A program made the position numbers and the translations under genes. Below are positions 12,270-23,827 of a stretch of 64,000 nucleotides of DNA, piece after piece. Below the pieces are notes generated by a model. That model was not told where the DNA came from, did no database searches, and saw only the letters and a list, made by a program, of their open reading frames with translations. Source of the stretch: Phyllostachys edulis. Taxonomy: Eukaryota; Streptophyta; Magnoliopsida; Poales; Poaceae. The DNA lies in contig CM070546.1 of the NCBI GenBank assembly GCA_036346405.1, positions 99,702,826-99,766,825 of the forward strand, read 5' to 3'. The first letter of the stretch is position 1. Each line of letters starts with the position of its first letter.

Positions 12270-13952
12270 TTTGTCCTTATGGACTGTAGTGAGGGGGAGC
12301 TTTGTGCTTTACTGCTTTATCTTGTATATTATGCTCTTGCTCCTTTCTGTTGCATTGCATTTGGGTGCATTCGAGTTAGTCTTTTTAGCATAGATTAGAG
12401 TGTTTCTCTCGTCTAGTTGCTTAGACTTCTTCCTCTCATCTTATGCTCTAGGATGTTGCTTATTAGCTGTCTCTTCTCACTAGGTTGAGCTTACTCACTT
12501 CTTATAGGTTCTAGCAAGGGTTGGGCCACCCTTGGGTAGACAGGGAACGTGTTTGCTCCTTAGTGTGTTAGCCGGGCAGCTGATAGTCCTAGTGTCATAT
12601 GGGGTAGATGAGAGTCAGTCTGAGCCATGGTATTCTCTATATCTTGTCTATGCTTTGAGGACTATCTGTTCCTGATTTCTTTGCCAGCTTCTCGTTTTAT
12701 TGCTTTGGTTCAGGGAGAGTTCATTTGGGAGCTTTTGGAGTTTAATATTGATATAACTCAACTTGAACTAAACATTGCTTCACATGTTGAGAGGAGCTGG
12801 ATTTTCTTGCTTTTAGCATTGTGCATTGTAATATAACTACATGGAGCCTTGACCATTATCCATATATGACATGCTTCAATGCATTACATCTTGCCATGAT
12901 TATGCTTAATCGCTAGACTTATCATTGCTTCATATGTGTCGTCAAGCCTTTGCCATTGTTAAGTTAATTAAAATTGCACAACTTGAACTAAGACATGTCA
13001 TGTTAGCTCTTGAGGCTAGACTATCTTTAGTTATCCTCTTATGATTCATGCCATGTCAAATAGGCTAAGTTGAGTCTTGAATCTTTAATTGAGCTTTAGT
13101 TTGAGCTATGCTAGTGTCATGATGAACCATGAGTGAGTACACTTATTTAAGAAAGCAAAAGATCTCTTTTATGTGTGAAAGAACCGATCTCACCAATTCT
13201 TTCTCATGAGGCCCTTGCCATTGCACTAGGCATGAACTCAGGGGGAGTTTTGGATGACCTAGATCATCTCCTTAAGCTTTTTGCTTGGAATGGTCGCATA
13301 AGGCCTGAGATCTAGCACATCACCAAAATTATGAGTTTCAAATGAAAATATGTGATTTGGGCTAAATTTGCTTAATTACCAAAAGAACCAAGTACTTGTG
13401 CAAATGATTCATTCTTGAACTAATAGCACTCTAAATTGACTCACTTCTAGCTTCTTGGTTCCACTTAGGTTATTGACATGGTTTGCATCATCTTTGGATA
13501 CCTCTAGCTAGACTATACTCTTGAGTGGCTTGACATGCTAAGAAATTCATCTAATCTTCATATTGTTACTTACGTGGCTTGGCTTGATTATGCATCTCTT
13601 GTAATGATATTGATAGTTTTCATATATGTTATGGCTTGGTGTAATACTCGAATAGTCATTTTGGATAATCTCCATGGCTCTAATTGCTTAGCATTGCATA
13701 ACATTCAACCACACCATGCTATATTCTCTCTTTTGTATCTTGATGACTCTATTGCCAAAAGGGGGAGAATTTTGGAGAAAAATCTCTTTTTGGGAGTTTT
13801 GGGAGCGTTTGAGGAAAACTTGCTCTTTCTTTTACTCCTTGTGTCTACATGGTCATTAGCATCAATTTCTTCTCTTGGACCATGTATGACTTTCAAACAA
13901 ACTCAACTTATGTTTTTTCGGGGTTTGTCAATATACTCATCAAGGGGGAGAT
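12270..13952 (+). other. Copia-1 3' non-coding spacer with repeated polypurine tracts
   Basis: The 1.7 kb between RNase H and the 3' LTR has no coherent gene. It contains four GGGGGAG tracts: near 12,288 (GAGGGGGAGC), 13,238 (CAGGGGGAGT), 13,760 (AAAGGGGGAGA) and 13,942-13,952 (AAGGGGGAGAT). The last abuts the 3' LTR and is the polypurine primer for plus-strand DNA. The open frame at 13,535-13,987 runs into the LTR and has no recognised domain. Confidence 0.75.
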
Positions 13953-16244
13953 TGAGAGACCATGTGGAGGTGTCCCCATGTTTGTGATGAGTAATTGACT
14001 CGGTTTAGTGAGTTTGAGTTTGTTTGAATATTCGAGGGTTGAGTACCTTTATACGTGCTAATGTGGATTATCTTGTTTAGATGCGGTGCTATGTGATGGT
14101 TTGCTTATCTCAGTATGATCGCAGGACTTGAGCTAGGTCATGGTGAGGCGAGGAGGACCGGACTAGGCACGGGAGGTGTCGAGGTCCGACGGTCAAAGAT
14201 CCAAAGATGATCGAGTCTCTTGAGGTGGTTCTTGGCCAGGAGGCGACGGCCATCTGTCCGTGGACGGACACGACGGCGATGACCAGTGGACCGGACTAGA
14301 CACGGGAGGTGTTGAGATCCAGACGGTCAAGATGTGCAAAAGCGGTCGTGTGTCGACAGGAAACTTCCGGGAAGGTGCTTGAGGGCGTTTTGGTAATTTG
14401 ACTCAAGCAAATGAGAGAATGGGAGGTTTTCCCTCCATTTTCCTGGTGTTGACTTCTTGCCTCATTTTGTGTGTGGAGCAAGCATGTGAGTCATGTATGA
14501 CATTTCTTGATTTGCTATTTGGAGGCAGCCCTTGCCTTCACATGGTGAGGCTGGAAGCAGTTCCCAGCAGGGAAAGGGATGAGCTGAGTGTGTAGCTCCC
14601 ATGCGTGTGTTCAAAGCTGTGTAGTAGAGGGAATGAGCTGAGAGGGGCAGCATTATTGCTGTGGAGTGCGTGTGTGTTTCTCCCCCTCAAGCTTGTAGTG
14701 CAGTGAGCTATGGGTGTGTACTCTGAGTTCTCAAGTTCTAGTGTAATCATTCCTCTTGGCGGTTTGTCTTGTCGTGTGAATCAAGAAATTAGAGATGGCA
14801 AGAAATGCTTTTAGTATCATGTCTGAAGATTTGTAGCTGGTCCTTTTGGTTTGCAAGTAACTAGAGGTTTCGATTTCATTTTCTACCAGCTTGCTTTGAT
14901 TTTTATCTGTTCTTTATTGCCTTATCTCTGTGCTGCCCTGAGAAAAATCAGGAGATCCTGTCGGCCTGTTGCCCAGGGAGCTCCTGCAAATCCAGAGCTA
15001 GGCGGCCTCGCTCCTGTGCTGGAAGAAAAGGAACTTGGTTTTGTGGCGGCTCCTGTGTTCCGCAAAAACCGGATTTGAGTTGCGGCTTGTGGCTGTCTTT
15101 TTATTTGGATGCTGTTTGGTTTTTGGGTATCAGCAGTGTAGCTGCAGTTTTTGAGATTAGATCTATTTATTTTCTCGGCTGTACGCACTGTGTCTGATTT
15201 GTTGCTCTGTGACTGCTTAAGCTAATCGGCAGCAGTTTTTGTCTCCTGTTTCTTCCGAAAAAATCGGCTGTTCCCCTGTGCGCTTGAAGAAACCGTGCGC
15301 CTGTAGCCATCCTTTGTTGCGGCAGATTGGTCTTTGGCCTTTAAAAAAAAATTTGAGGCTCTGAGCGGTGGCTGTCTCCATGTGAATGAATGGTCATTAG
15401 GAGAGAAGACAGTTGAGCTTGCTCAAATCTATAGACACAAAAATCAGGCGGTAGTCGCTCATTATTATTCTTCTTGTTGCTATCAATCGATTAAACTTCG
15501 GTCGGTGTAAATGTAATCTAGATTCTAGCAGTTTTGTTGTTGGGGTTTTGTTTATCTTGACTTCCAATTAATGATGTGTCTTAGCTCGGTTTTAAATAGC
15601 AACAGTAATTGTTTATGCTCGTCTGTAGACACAAGAATCGAGTAGGCACTTGTAGAATCGGGGAGCTCTTTGTGGCGAATGGATTGATCTCTCTGTTGCA
15701 TATTGATTGCTCTGTGTAGTTTTGATTTCAGCTTCTGTGCGTGTGCGTCTTTGTCCGATTGTAGTGGAGAATCCATACTTGGTGGTTGATTTATTGTTTG
15801 GCTTCCATCCGATCCACCAAGGTTTTGATTTGATTTTGGTTGGCGACAAGATGTTGCATTGATTAGTTTTTCTTGGTCGTGCCCTTGATTGTTGAGTTGA
15901 GGTTGGATCTGTTTATCTTTGGTCGCTATTTCCCTTGCGTGTTGGTCGGCTCGATATTGTGATCACGGGTCTTTGTGTTTATCTTGATCTCACTTGGAGA
16001 TTTATTCTTGTGACCAAAGCAGTTTGATGGCCTTAGTCTTTGTGCGTGTCGTCACGGTCTTGAGATAGTTGTAGTCTTTTGCTTGAGGTTTGATCGGACT
16101 CAACACAGATCCGCTGTGCTCAGATCTGAGATCTTCATAGCTTTTATAGCTATTGGAGTGAAAGTAGTGTTGAGGTCGATCGAGGTGAAAAATAGAGAAA
16201 AGCGTCTATTCACCCCCCCCTCTAGTCGCCTTTCCGGTCCTACA
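13953..16244 (+). repeat. Copia-1 3' LTR
   Basis: Starts TGAGAGACCATG right after the polypurine tract and ends GGTCCTACA before the target copy AACTT (16,245-16,249). It is 25 bases longer than the 5' LTR, mainly because it retains CAG, CTG and CCG trinucleotides that the 5' copy shows as CG, TG or AG. Confidence 0.95.
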
Positions 16245-16356
16245 AACTTTTAGATTTTTGTAAATCCAAATTTGGCACAAGGAAATTGTTTTAAAATTTT
16301 AAATTGCAAGGAAAATCATGAAAAATTTAAATGGGATACAAATTTGGGTTGTTACA
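16245..16356 (-). mobile_element. Gypsy-type LTR fragment, right part (LTR start)
   Basis: AT-rich sequence ending in GGGTTGTTACA, the complement of TGTAACAACCC, the usual start of Tekay-class LTRs. It completes the fragment at 3,900-3,985 across Copia-1. No internal region or partner LTR was identified. Confidence 0.5.
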
Positions 16357-17559
16357 CACGCACAGGATTTGATTGGAAATCCGCAACAAATAAAATGAGG
16401 GAAATGGCCAGAAGGGGTATTAATCAGATGGCACATGGCTAGAAATTAGTTCCACCGAATCGCTGTTAGTGTTAGGTGATCGTTCACTAGTATGTTCACA
16501 CTTTCGATATTCACAAATTGACTACCTCTCTGCATGCGGCAGAGCCCTAGAGAGGAAACATCTTTTTTAGAGTATTTACGCTGGCACAAGGCAGAGGTGC
16601 GCAGTATGTAAGCATTAGGGCTCATCTGGCGTCCAACCACTAGCGAATGGTCTGGATCAATAGCGTATAGTACCGTATACAGCAATAATTAGTAAAATTG
16701 CTACAGTAATTTCTGCCTACGGTAGGATCGTTACTTTTTCAACAGTACTCTGCGCAGTATTACTGTGGAGTACTGTATCATCGTACTCTGTAGATGCCCG
16801 GATACCCTGAGAAGAAGCTGCTCGCCGAGGGGGGCTGATACTGATGGCCTGATGGGCGACATCCGGAAGGCCAAGCCTTAGTTTCTATGCTGGCAGCTTC
16901 CCTTTCTCCCAAGTGGCCGGGCTCAGGTCTGACTACTTCGATGATATATAATCATTTTTCTCGGGAGCAAAATACTAACTTAATTTCATACATCGCACAT
17001 CCATCCTGCAAGCTAGAACTGACAAGAAATCCCCCATTATTGCAGCAATCCATCAAGTAAGATCCAACACACGCCTCGTAGCAAGAAGGTAAGAAGAAAC
17101 AGTTACCTATGATATGGTTGCTTCAGCGGCGAGAGGTGCGCCCCAACGCCGTGCAGTTGCCCTGCCCCCAGCATTGTGTTGTTCACCTTCACAACCCCAT
17201 TCCCCGCAGCCGCAGCCGCAGCCGCAGCCTCTTCCACTGATGCTGCATACCACGCATACTCACAATTCCCCCAAGAGATGCCTCTGCTCCCCGAATGCTG
17301 CGAAGTGTGGCCAATACATATCACAACACTGCACGGCGGTTACCACCGCGTGCCCATCGGGCCCATGGATAAACACCCTCTTCACAATCTCCTTTTTTTT
17401 CTTTTCTCGGCCCCAACATTTGTGAAGACCTTATTGCGGTTGTCAGCCCACACGATAGGGACAGGTATCCTATAAGTCGATGCAGTCATGTTTAAGAGCA
17501 TTCTAGTGTATTGAATCGACGTTGATTCAAAGTCATGTCACGTAAGTATTTTACGAACT
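16357..17559. other. Unassigned region with a possible minus-strand exon
   Basis: No transposon domain was recognised. On the minus strand, 17,103-17,324 is open (73 residues) and contains an alanine tract encoded by a GCC/GCA repeat (17,208-17,228). It ends in CATAG followed by GTAACT, a possible splice donor. Upstream in other minus frames are peptides such as IVWADNRNKVFTNVG (near 17,430-17,460) and RVFIHGPDGHAVV (near 17,350). These may be exons of a decayed or captured host gene that I cannot name. Bases 16,560-16,800 contain several short GTACTGTA-type repeats of unknown origin. Confidence 0.3.
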
Positions 17560-18840
17560 GAGCTTATTTTTCTTCCATGTATTGAACCGATTTCTACTAA
17601 TAACTAGGACCCACGTTACATGCCTCGGCTTGTCCTGGGGCCTCAATGCTTTGTCCGGGCATTGGATTTTACAGGATCTCCATCCACCGTTGTGAGATAG
17701 TACACGCCAACCCTTGTCATGCAAATTATAATGTATGGGTCTTCCCATTTGGACTCTAGCTTTCCTACTATGTTGGTGTTGGCTGTGCATTTGAGCACCA
17801 TGTCGTCTGGGTCCAAGAGTCGCAGACTAACCTTCTTTGTTGTATGATGTGGTGACTCCCTTAGCATATCTCATCATCGTTGTGATGGCTTGTAATCGAT
17901 CGTCCTCGAGGAGGTCTAGGAATACTACGTGTTCTATGGGTGCCTGCTACACCTAGGCACACAGGGAGCTTGCCTGGGGTCATGGCTTTGTCTCCGAAGA
18001 GGAGATTGAAGGGTGAGAACCCTATTGCTCTTGTGGGCGAGGTTTGGATTGCCCAGAGCATCTTGACGAGTTCCTCGGGCCAAAGGCCCTTAAGCATGCC
18101 CACCAGGCACTTCGTGACTTCTGCCAGGAGGTTGCTGTTAGCTCTTTCGACGGCTCTGTTGGATTCGAGTGGCCTACTGATGTGAATCGTATTTTGGTTC
18201 CTATGCCTTTGTAAAAGTCCTTGAATTTAGTTGAGTCGAATTGCAAGCCATTGTCGGTGATGATTCCCGAGGTACCCTGTAGTGGTAGATGATGGTTTTC
18301 CATGTGAATTTTCAAGCTGCCGATGTTGTGATTTTTGCGACGGGCTCCGCTTCGACCCATCTTGTGAAGTATCCGATGGCGACGAAGGTGAAGCGGAGAT
18401 TGCTTTTAGTCGGGGGATGGCCCAATGATGTCAAGGCCCCATCTCGCGAAGGGCCATACCGGGGGAAGTGGCTGCAGCGGTGTTGGTGCGGCTTTAGCGT
18501 TGTGTCTCATCCACTGACATCCTTGGCATTTCTACACAAGGTCCTGGGCATCACGCAATGTAGTGGGACAGTACAAGCCTTGACGAAGGTTCTTAGCAAC
18601 GAGGCTACGTGGAGCCTGGTGGACTCCATAGAGTCCTTGGTAGACTTATTTTCTTGATATGCATCGGAGGAGCAGGCTGCACACCCCTCGTTGTAGAGGA
18701 GTCCGTCAACGACGAGTAATTCCGCGCGCGTTGTTGAAAGACGCTTTGCTTCGGCCAGGTCCTCAGGCCCTTCCCCGGTGGTTAGGTATTTGAAGAGTAG
18801 TTCATGCAAATCAATGCCCTCATGATGATGTTGGTAGATA
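17560..18840 (-). pseudogene. Fragment of Tat-lineage Gypsy pol (integrase)
   Basis: Read on the minus strand from 18,810: KYLTTGEGPEDLAEAKRL (the linker before integrase), then around 18,400 a NLRFTFVAIGYFTRWVEAE block (integrase core start), then IITDNGLQFDSTKFKDF near 18,250 (second catalytic Asp), then GLWPEELVKMLWAIQTSP near 18,070, and the C-terminal DMVLKCTANTNIVGKLESKW near 17,770. The order and wording match Tat/RIRE2-type integrases. At least five frame changes and stops break it. No LTR, gag or reverse transcriptase is attached, so it is a relic unrelated by position to the Tat element at 59,504. Confidence 0.8.
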
Positions 18841-19230
18841 ATGCAAACAGGAGTAAGAAACAGGGGTATGATTGCATATTTTCACCCGCACTAACTCCCT
18901 CCTGCGACTCGCACGATTCAACAACGATGGATGTGGTCAATCCACCATGTCAACGCTCCAATCCTACTTGGTGTGTTTGGGACCCGCCTTTATAGGTTTC
19001 CAGGCCTAGATACGCACTTCAAGAGTTTATGGACCTACTTGATGAAATGGTGATAGGGATCCTATCGGATCCTGTGGCGACATGTTCCCTTTTTTGCGAT
19101 TAAATTAAATTTACAATTTTGGTATATCTAAAATTGTCTGTGCTACCGATAATTTTCGAAAACATAAGAAAATATGAGTCAGAGAAAATTTTATGAGTTT
19201 CGATGTGACCAAATATATTTGGAATATGTT
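18841..19230. other. Unassigned AT-rich DNA
   Basis: No domain or repeat was recognised between the Gypsy pol relic and the minisatellite. It may belong to the spacer of the same decayed Gypsy copy. Confidence 0.35.
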
Positions 19231-19433
19231 TTAGGTAGCGCAATATAAAAAATAGCCCCCTTCGACGGTACAATATCGAAAATTGCCCCGTTCGGCGACA
19301 TAATATTTTAAATAGCCCTTTCAGCGGTGCAATGTCGAAGATAACCCCGTTCGGTGATGCAATATTATAAATAGCCTCCTTCGGTGGCGCAATATCGAAA
19401 ATAGCCTCGTTCGGCGACACAATATGGAAAATG
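19231..19433. repeat. Minisatellite, about seven copies of a 30-base unit
   Basis: Imperfect tandem copies begin about every 30 bases with TTCGGYGRYRCAATAT-type sequence followed by AAAATAGCCCC. Alternate copies look more alike (CCCCGTTCGG against CCTTTCGG), hinting at a 60-base higher-order unit. The length is a multiple of three, so the minus strand reads as a repeated decapeptide. It sits between the Gypsy relic and the CACTA element. Confidence 0.85.
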
Positions 19434-19829
19434 CGCGACGTACTTTACGAATAGGGTGTAGTCATTTCATGTACGAAAATGTTAGAACTAGGGTGGTGTG
19501 GGGTGTCGCGATGCGGACTCCCTCACACAGTTATCTGTACACACAACAATAACAAATAGTATCGAAACACGAGACTAGCATAATGTAAGTTGTACATAAA
19601 TTAATATTTACATAACAAGACTGATACATCTACTCGCGGACCCTCTTGGGACGTACCCCACTTGTCGCCCTTGGCCTCGCCCGGGCGGCTGCAGACGCTG
19701 GTGCGAGTACGTCCAAGGCTTCAGCGGCCGAGGTACCCTACCGACACGAGCAGCCTGAGGGGGTGTCCCTAGAGGGTGTGTCCCGAGGGGGTGCTGCGTC
19801 GGTTGGCTCGCTCATGGCGCACCATGCAG

Positions 19830-22110
19830 CTATGAAGCCCCAATAGAGACATGGTTGCCCTCGCTGTGTGGAGGCCCACCGCACGCTTGCCGTAGCGCCC
19901 ACTCCTGGGCAACGTCGTAGTCCCCGGAGTCTTCTCCCTCTTGCGACCCTAGCTCCTCGTTAGGTAGGGGTCTACGACCTGTGGAACAACACCTTATGCA
20001 TATAAACAAGAAGGAAATGCTAAAATAGTATGTTATACGTGTAAACACCATAGACATACCTGATTGCTGCATCGCAGCAGACGACACAACATAGTCCTAC
20101 CCCAGGTATGAATGGTACTGAGGACCTGCCAAAAGAAAATGCCCTTAGTAACTAGTGGAGTTCGAAATTAACAACTAGACGTAAGTGTTTCAAGTGTACC
20201 TACGAACCGAGCTAGCTATTTGGGTACACCTTCTGATTGCCATGAGGACTGCCCCCACATTCGGGTGAGGAGCCGTGGGGCGTTACTCACTGTGGCTCAC
20301 CCCCCATACATGCGTTTAAGTAAAAGAGTACTTAATATTACAGTGTCCAGCATCGTATGAATGAGACGTCGAGCTCGTCGAGGTTGAAGAGACAGAACAA
20401 GTCGTCGAAGGTCACCGTGAAGACAGCGTCTTGATGCACATGGTTAAAATGATCCTCCTTGAACTTGGCGGTGAAACCTGAGCGCCGTTGATCAACCGGC
20501 TTGTTGGACTGTTCCATGTACCATGTATGCAATTCCGTGCAATCCGGTCCTAGGGTAGGGTTGTCTAACTTCTCGAACAGCGGCTCGCTTAGCACGCAAT
20601 TTACGGGCCAGCGGCAAGAAGGGATATCGGGGAGAGTCGATCGTCTTGATTTGCCCTTCTTTGCCTCGCTTTGTATAGGTCGACTTCACAAGAGTCGATT
20701 GAGCCGAGTGTAGATGCATGTGATGTAGCGGGCCTTTGTCGTGTCGGTCGGTGAGTAGCTTTGGTGCGATCGGTCCGTGGACTTGATGCGTTGCGAGACA
20801 TTCCGTGAAGTTAACACTTTGGGCGGTAGCTCGAGCGGATGTCCTCCTTGGCCTTTGGATGAATGTTCCAGCGGCTTGCCCTAGAGTCATGACCTCATTG
20901 TTTGGGGAATTTTTCATTGCGATAGCCTCGAAATTGGCACAAACACCGTCCACATTCACTTTTGCGAAACCGGTGCTAGATTTGCACCGTGCACCAAAGC
21001 TCAGACAGGATGGATACACAGCCCCAGCGACATCTAGGGCAGCAGAGACATATCTCACTTGGAACTTGCACTTCATAGCCACCTACATACATAACGATAC
21101 AAAATTAGCTACTCCAACGAGGCCTATCAATGGGTCGAGCATTCCGGAGATAATAATTATTACGGATGTCATCGGCCAGAAATCTGTCGTCACCTATTGG
21201 GGTAGGGTTAGGGTTGGACCTTGACTACTCGGAAGTTTGAAATGGCTAGCACATGAGGGCGGGGCTTGCAAGCGATTTGGGAGTTGCAATCCCTAATCCT
21301 TTCCTCAAAGGTCTCCATCTGCTTTTGCTCGGATGCACGAATCTCCTCTCTGAGGGATTGAGTGACCTCATGTCTGATTTTTTCAGTGACCTCCTCTCTG
21401 ATTTTTTCAGTGAGCTCATCTCTAAGGGATGCACCAAGATCCTCTCATAGCTTTGCATCGCGCTCGGCTTTGGATCTCTTCCTACTCCGGTACGATCCGG
21501 AGTCCGCTTGGAACCATTTTTCCCATGTAACATAAACACCAGCGCCTCTCGTGCGACCCGGATGCTCACTGTTTCCTAGGACCGCAGAGAGTATATCTTT
21601 CTCCCTGTCTGCCTAGAATGAGCCTTGAGAAGATTGTGCACTCAGCGTTATCTGCAATAGCCCGACATATCATTTCACTTCCTATGAAGTTATGGAGTAA
21701 TTACAAACTAGGTAGTTCGATTTCTTATCGGTATTTGGGACACTTCACGGTCTTGGGGTTTGGAAAGTCGCTTCCCGTAGACCCAATCTGTAACCTCGCA
21801 AATAACCACTATCGGGGCGCACATCGGTGATCTCGAGAAATAGCGAGGAGACATTGAGCGGCTTACTGCTTATTCTGATCCCTCCATATCGGGGCTTTAC
21901 CCGCATACCAGCCAGTCTTAGAGTCGTGGGGGTGCTTGTTTTTTACTGGAGGGCCGTGTTCACCGCACTTTCACTTCTAAATTCATCTGCGTCTTCTTAG
22001 CCACAAACTCGGCCAGGGACTCTTCCAGAATGGATACTTATGGAAGGCGCCCTCGAGATCCTTCTCCACGTAGTTCTTGACAAGTGTGCTCTTGAAGTTC
22101 TTCCACGCTT
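19830..22110 (-). pseudogene. CACTA-1 second gene (Transposase_24 plus Ulp1-like C-terminal region)
   Basis: Read leftwards: KAWKNFKSTLVKNYVEKDLE near 22,105-22,040, then SEHPGRTRGAG...SYRSRKRSKAE near 21,565-21,455 (Transposase_24 hallmark), then a charged coiled coil near 21,440-21,290 with tandem EKIREEV/EKIRHEV repeats. GFAKVNVDGVCANFEAIAMK follows near 20,985-20,930, then ELHTWYMEQSNKPV and VTFDDLFCLFNLDELDVSF near 20,540-20,370, the region before a Ulp1-type protease fold in CACTA second genes. A possible last exon lies at 19,830-19,980 behind an intron with GT...AG borders (about 20,065-19,980). Frameshifts (for example at about 22,040) break the gene. In CACTA elements such proteins are thought to bind the subterminal repeats or assist transposition. 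Exon borders are approximate. Confidence 0.7.
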
Positions 22111-22954
22111 TGCACGCTGTAGCAGCGTGTCATTACCTGAAGTCCGGTGTTCTCTGGGATCTCGAGCGATGCGAGAATATCCGCCCGACCTGGCGGTTTT
22201 TCGATGGTCGGGCACCACCTTCCACGAATCGTAGGTGACAGACCCGTTCCGTGCAACTATTCCGCCGTTCTCGGAATCACGGACGCTTTCGGCGAGGATT
22301 GATAGGGGTCCCAAAGCGATCGACCTCCGTGATGGTAAATCGGCCCCGGGCCTTTTCGATATTCCTCTTCTTCTACCGCGGTTGGATATTGTTCCAGAGG
22401 ATGGTGCATCACAGAGTATTCATCTCAAGCCCAGCGCACCACATTGCAATATATTCCAGTAGTAGTATCAAAACAAATACCATATGAATAACTGACTAGA
22501 ACAAACACAAATTCCTAAAACAAGTACAATTATCATGAGGACCATGATGATTATTGATAGAAATAGTTAGAAAGAGGCGTCGGGGTCGGCAACTTCGGCA
22601 TTAGTTACCTTTAGGCGTCGAGGAGAAGGACGAGAGGGAGCGATCTGGGAAGCGGCGGCGTCAAAGGGCGCTTGGGAACTCGGGAGGAGGCGGCAGGCTC
22701 GGGCGAGGCGGCGCGTGGGCTCGGGGAGGCCTTGGGTGTAGGAGGAGGCTCAGCGAGCTCGGGGGGCCGGGAGCTAGAGGGAGGAGGCGGCGTCGCCGGG
22801 ATCGGGGAGGAGTCGCGCCCGAGCTCGAGGAGGCAGCGTCGAGGGCAAGGCGACGGACTCGGGGAGGAGGAGCGAGGAGTTGAGAAACTTAATCATTTGA
22901 GAGTGACGGGCGCGGCAAACCCTAGCTAGAGTCCGAATATAAATAGGGATGGAC
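22111..22954. other. GC-rich presumed 5' region of the CACTA-1 second gene
   Basis: Bases 22,600-22,930 are GGAGGAG/GGCGG-rich. Open frames here (22,672-22,929 plus) encode Gly/Glu/Arg low complexity and are not accepted as genes. By position it is the promoter-side leader of the minus-strand second gene, bordered by the repeat zone at 22,955. Bases 22,110-22,470 may still encode the start of that gene, out of frame. Confidence 0.4.
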
Positions 22955-23115
22955 AGCATAGACGGTTCTAAATTAGAACCGTCTGTGATATGTGATGTAT
23001 CACAGACGGTTTTAATAAACAACCGTCTGTGATATGTGATGTATCACAGACGGTTTTAATAAACAACCGTTTGTGATATGTGATGTAAGACGGTTTGTAG
23101 TTCAAACCGTTTGTG
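22955..23115. repeat. Internal array of ACCGTCTGTGAT repeats in CACTA-1
   Basis: At least six copies of AACCGTCTGTGAT or its complement ATCACAGACGGTT alternate, forming near-perfect hairpins such as ACCGTCTGTGAT...ATCACAGACGGT. The same theme (AACCGTCTTTGAT, GAGCGGTTT, AACCGCTCGTGAT) recurs beside the right terminus at 42,520-42,650. Such arrays are usually subterminal binding sites for the CACTA transposition proteins; here one lies between the two genes. Confidence 0.8.
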
Positions 23116-23399
23116 ATATTATTTTGTATTGGTTAATATCTAGATCTGTTTATTGGCTAGCCTCAGGAAATGCTAGCCATGCCCTCTGAAACAAGCAGAA
23201 AAGACAACAAGTACATGTATATACATCCAATTCACATTCATTTGAGAAACAATCACATCCATTTCATGGTACAAATCAATTAATTAACTCAAATGAACTA
23301 AAATTAACCATTCATCAGAACGTACATATATATACACACATTGTTCAATTAATCTTTAAAAATTAGCCCTTCATGATGATCAACGCAGTATGTAGCTAG

Positions 23400-23827
23400 T
23401 TTCAATCACGTTCTTCTTCCTCGACCCTTATGCCGTTTCGAAAGGAGGCAACTCGTCAAATTGATTGTATTCTTCCTCATCCACTACATTCTCAACTCCA
23501 ACAATCCTCCTTTTCCATGAAGAACTACGTGGCGCTTCTTATTTGCCTGATTCGGTAACATAGAAGACTTGAACAACTTAGTTAGCTTGATCACGAATGG
23601 TTCGTCTTTGTATCCGACACATTCGAGGTCCACGATGGTGACGCCAGTACTTGTCGACCTTCACCGTGGGAGATGTACCCAACAAAGAAAATAGGGGATC
23701 TTGAAAAGCACGTGGTCGAGCTCCCATATCTCCTCTATTTGCCCATAGTAGGAGCTCCTCGACCCATCGATCTTGAATGCATCTATCACGGACACATTGA
23801 TACAGTTAGTGCTTTTTATATCACGAG
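23400..23827 (-). pseudogene. CACTA-1 TNP2 transposase, 3' piece (end of DUF4216)
   Basis: The minus strand reads STNCINVSVIDAFKIDG, then YYGQIEEIWELDYHVLFK, then IPIFFVGYISHG-type sequence, then a VSDTK/F-type block. This matches the second half of the DUF4216 domain at the TNP2 C-terminus. It continues the frame that stops at about 27,080 on the other side of the solo LTR. Frameshifts follow after about 23,640. Beyond 23,400 lies about 270 bases of AT-rich DNA, the probable 3' untranslated region. Confidence 0.65.

Larger units (their letters stand above)
3986..16244 (+). mobile_element. Copia-1: full-length Copia LTR retrotransposon (Maximus/SIRE-like)
   Basis: The element is 12.26 kb with two LTRs of 2,267 and 2,292 bases. 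Both begin TGAGAGACCATG and end GGTCCTACA. It is flanked by AACTT at 3981-3985 and 16245-16249, a 5-base target duplication. Internal order is primer site, gag, protease, integrase, reverse transcriptase, RNase H, a 1.7 kb non-coding 3' spacer and a polypurine tract, which is the Copia order. The long LTRs and long gag C-terminus suggest the Maximus/SIRE lineage. Its gag-pol is split across frames in many places. Many breaks coincide with short indels at CAG/CTG/CCG sites and may be sequence errors. Confidence 0.92.

Noticed and set aside
19231..19433. CRISPR-like repeat array
   Set aside because: Units are tandem without unique spacers, imperfect, and the context is a plant nuclear genome; it is a minisatellite.
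22672..22929. Gly/Glu/Arg-rich 85-residue frame
   Set aside because: Low-complexity GC-rich leader next to CACTA repeats, no homologous domain.
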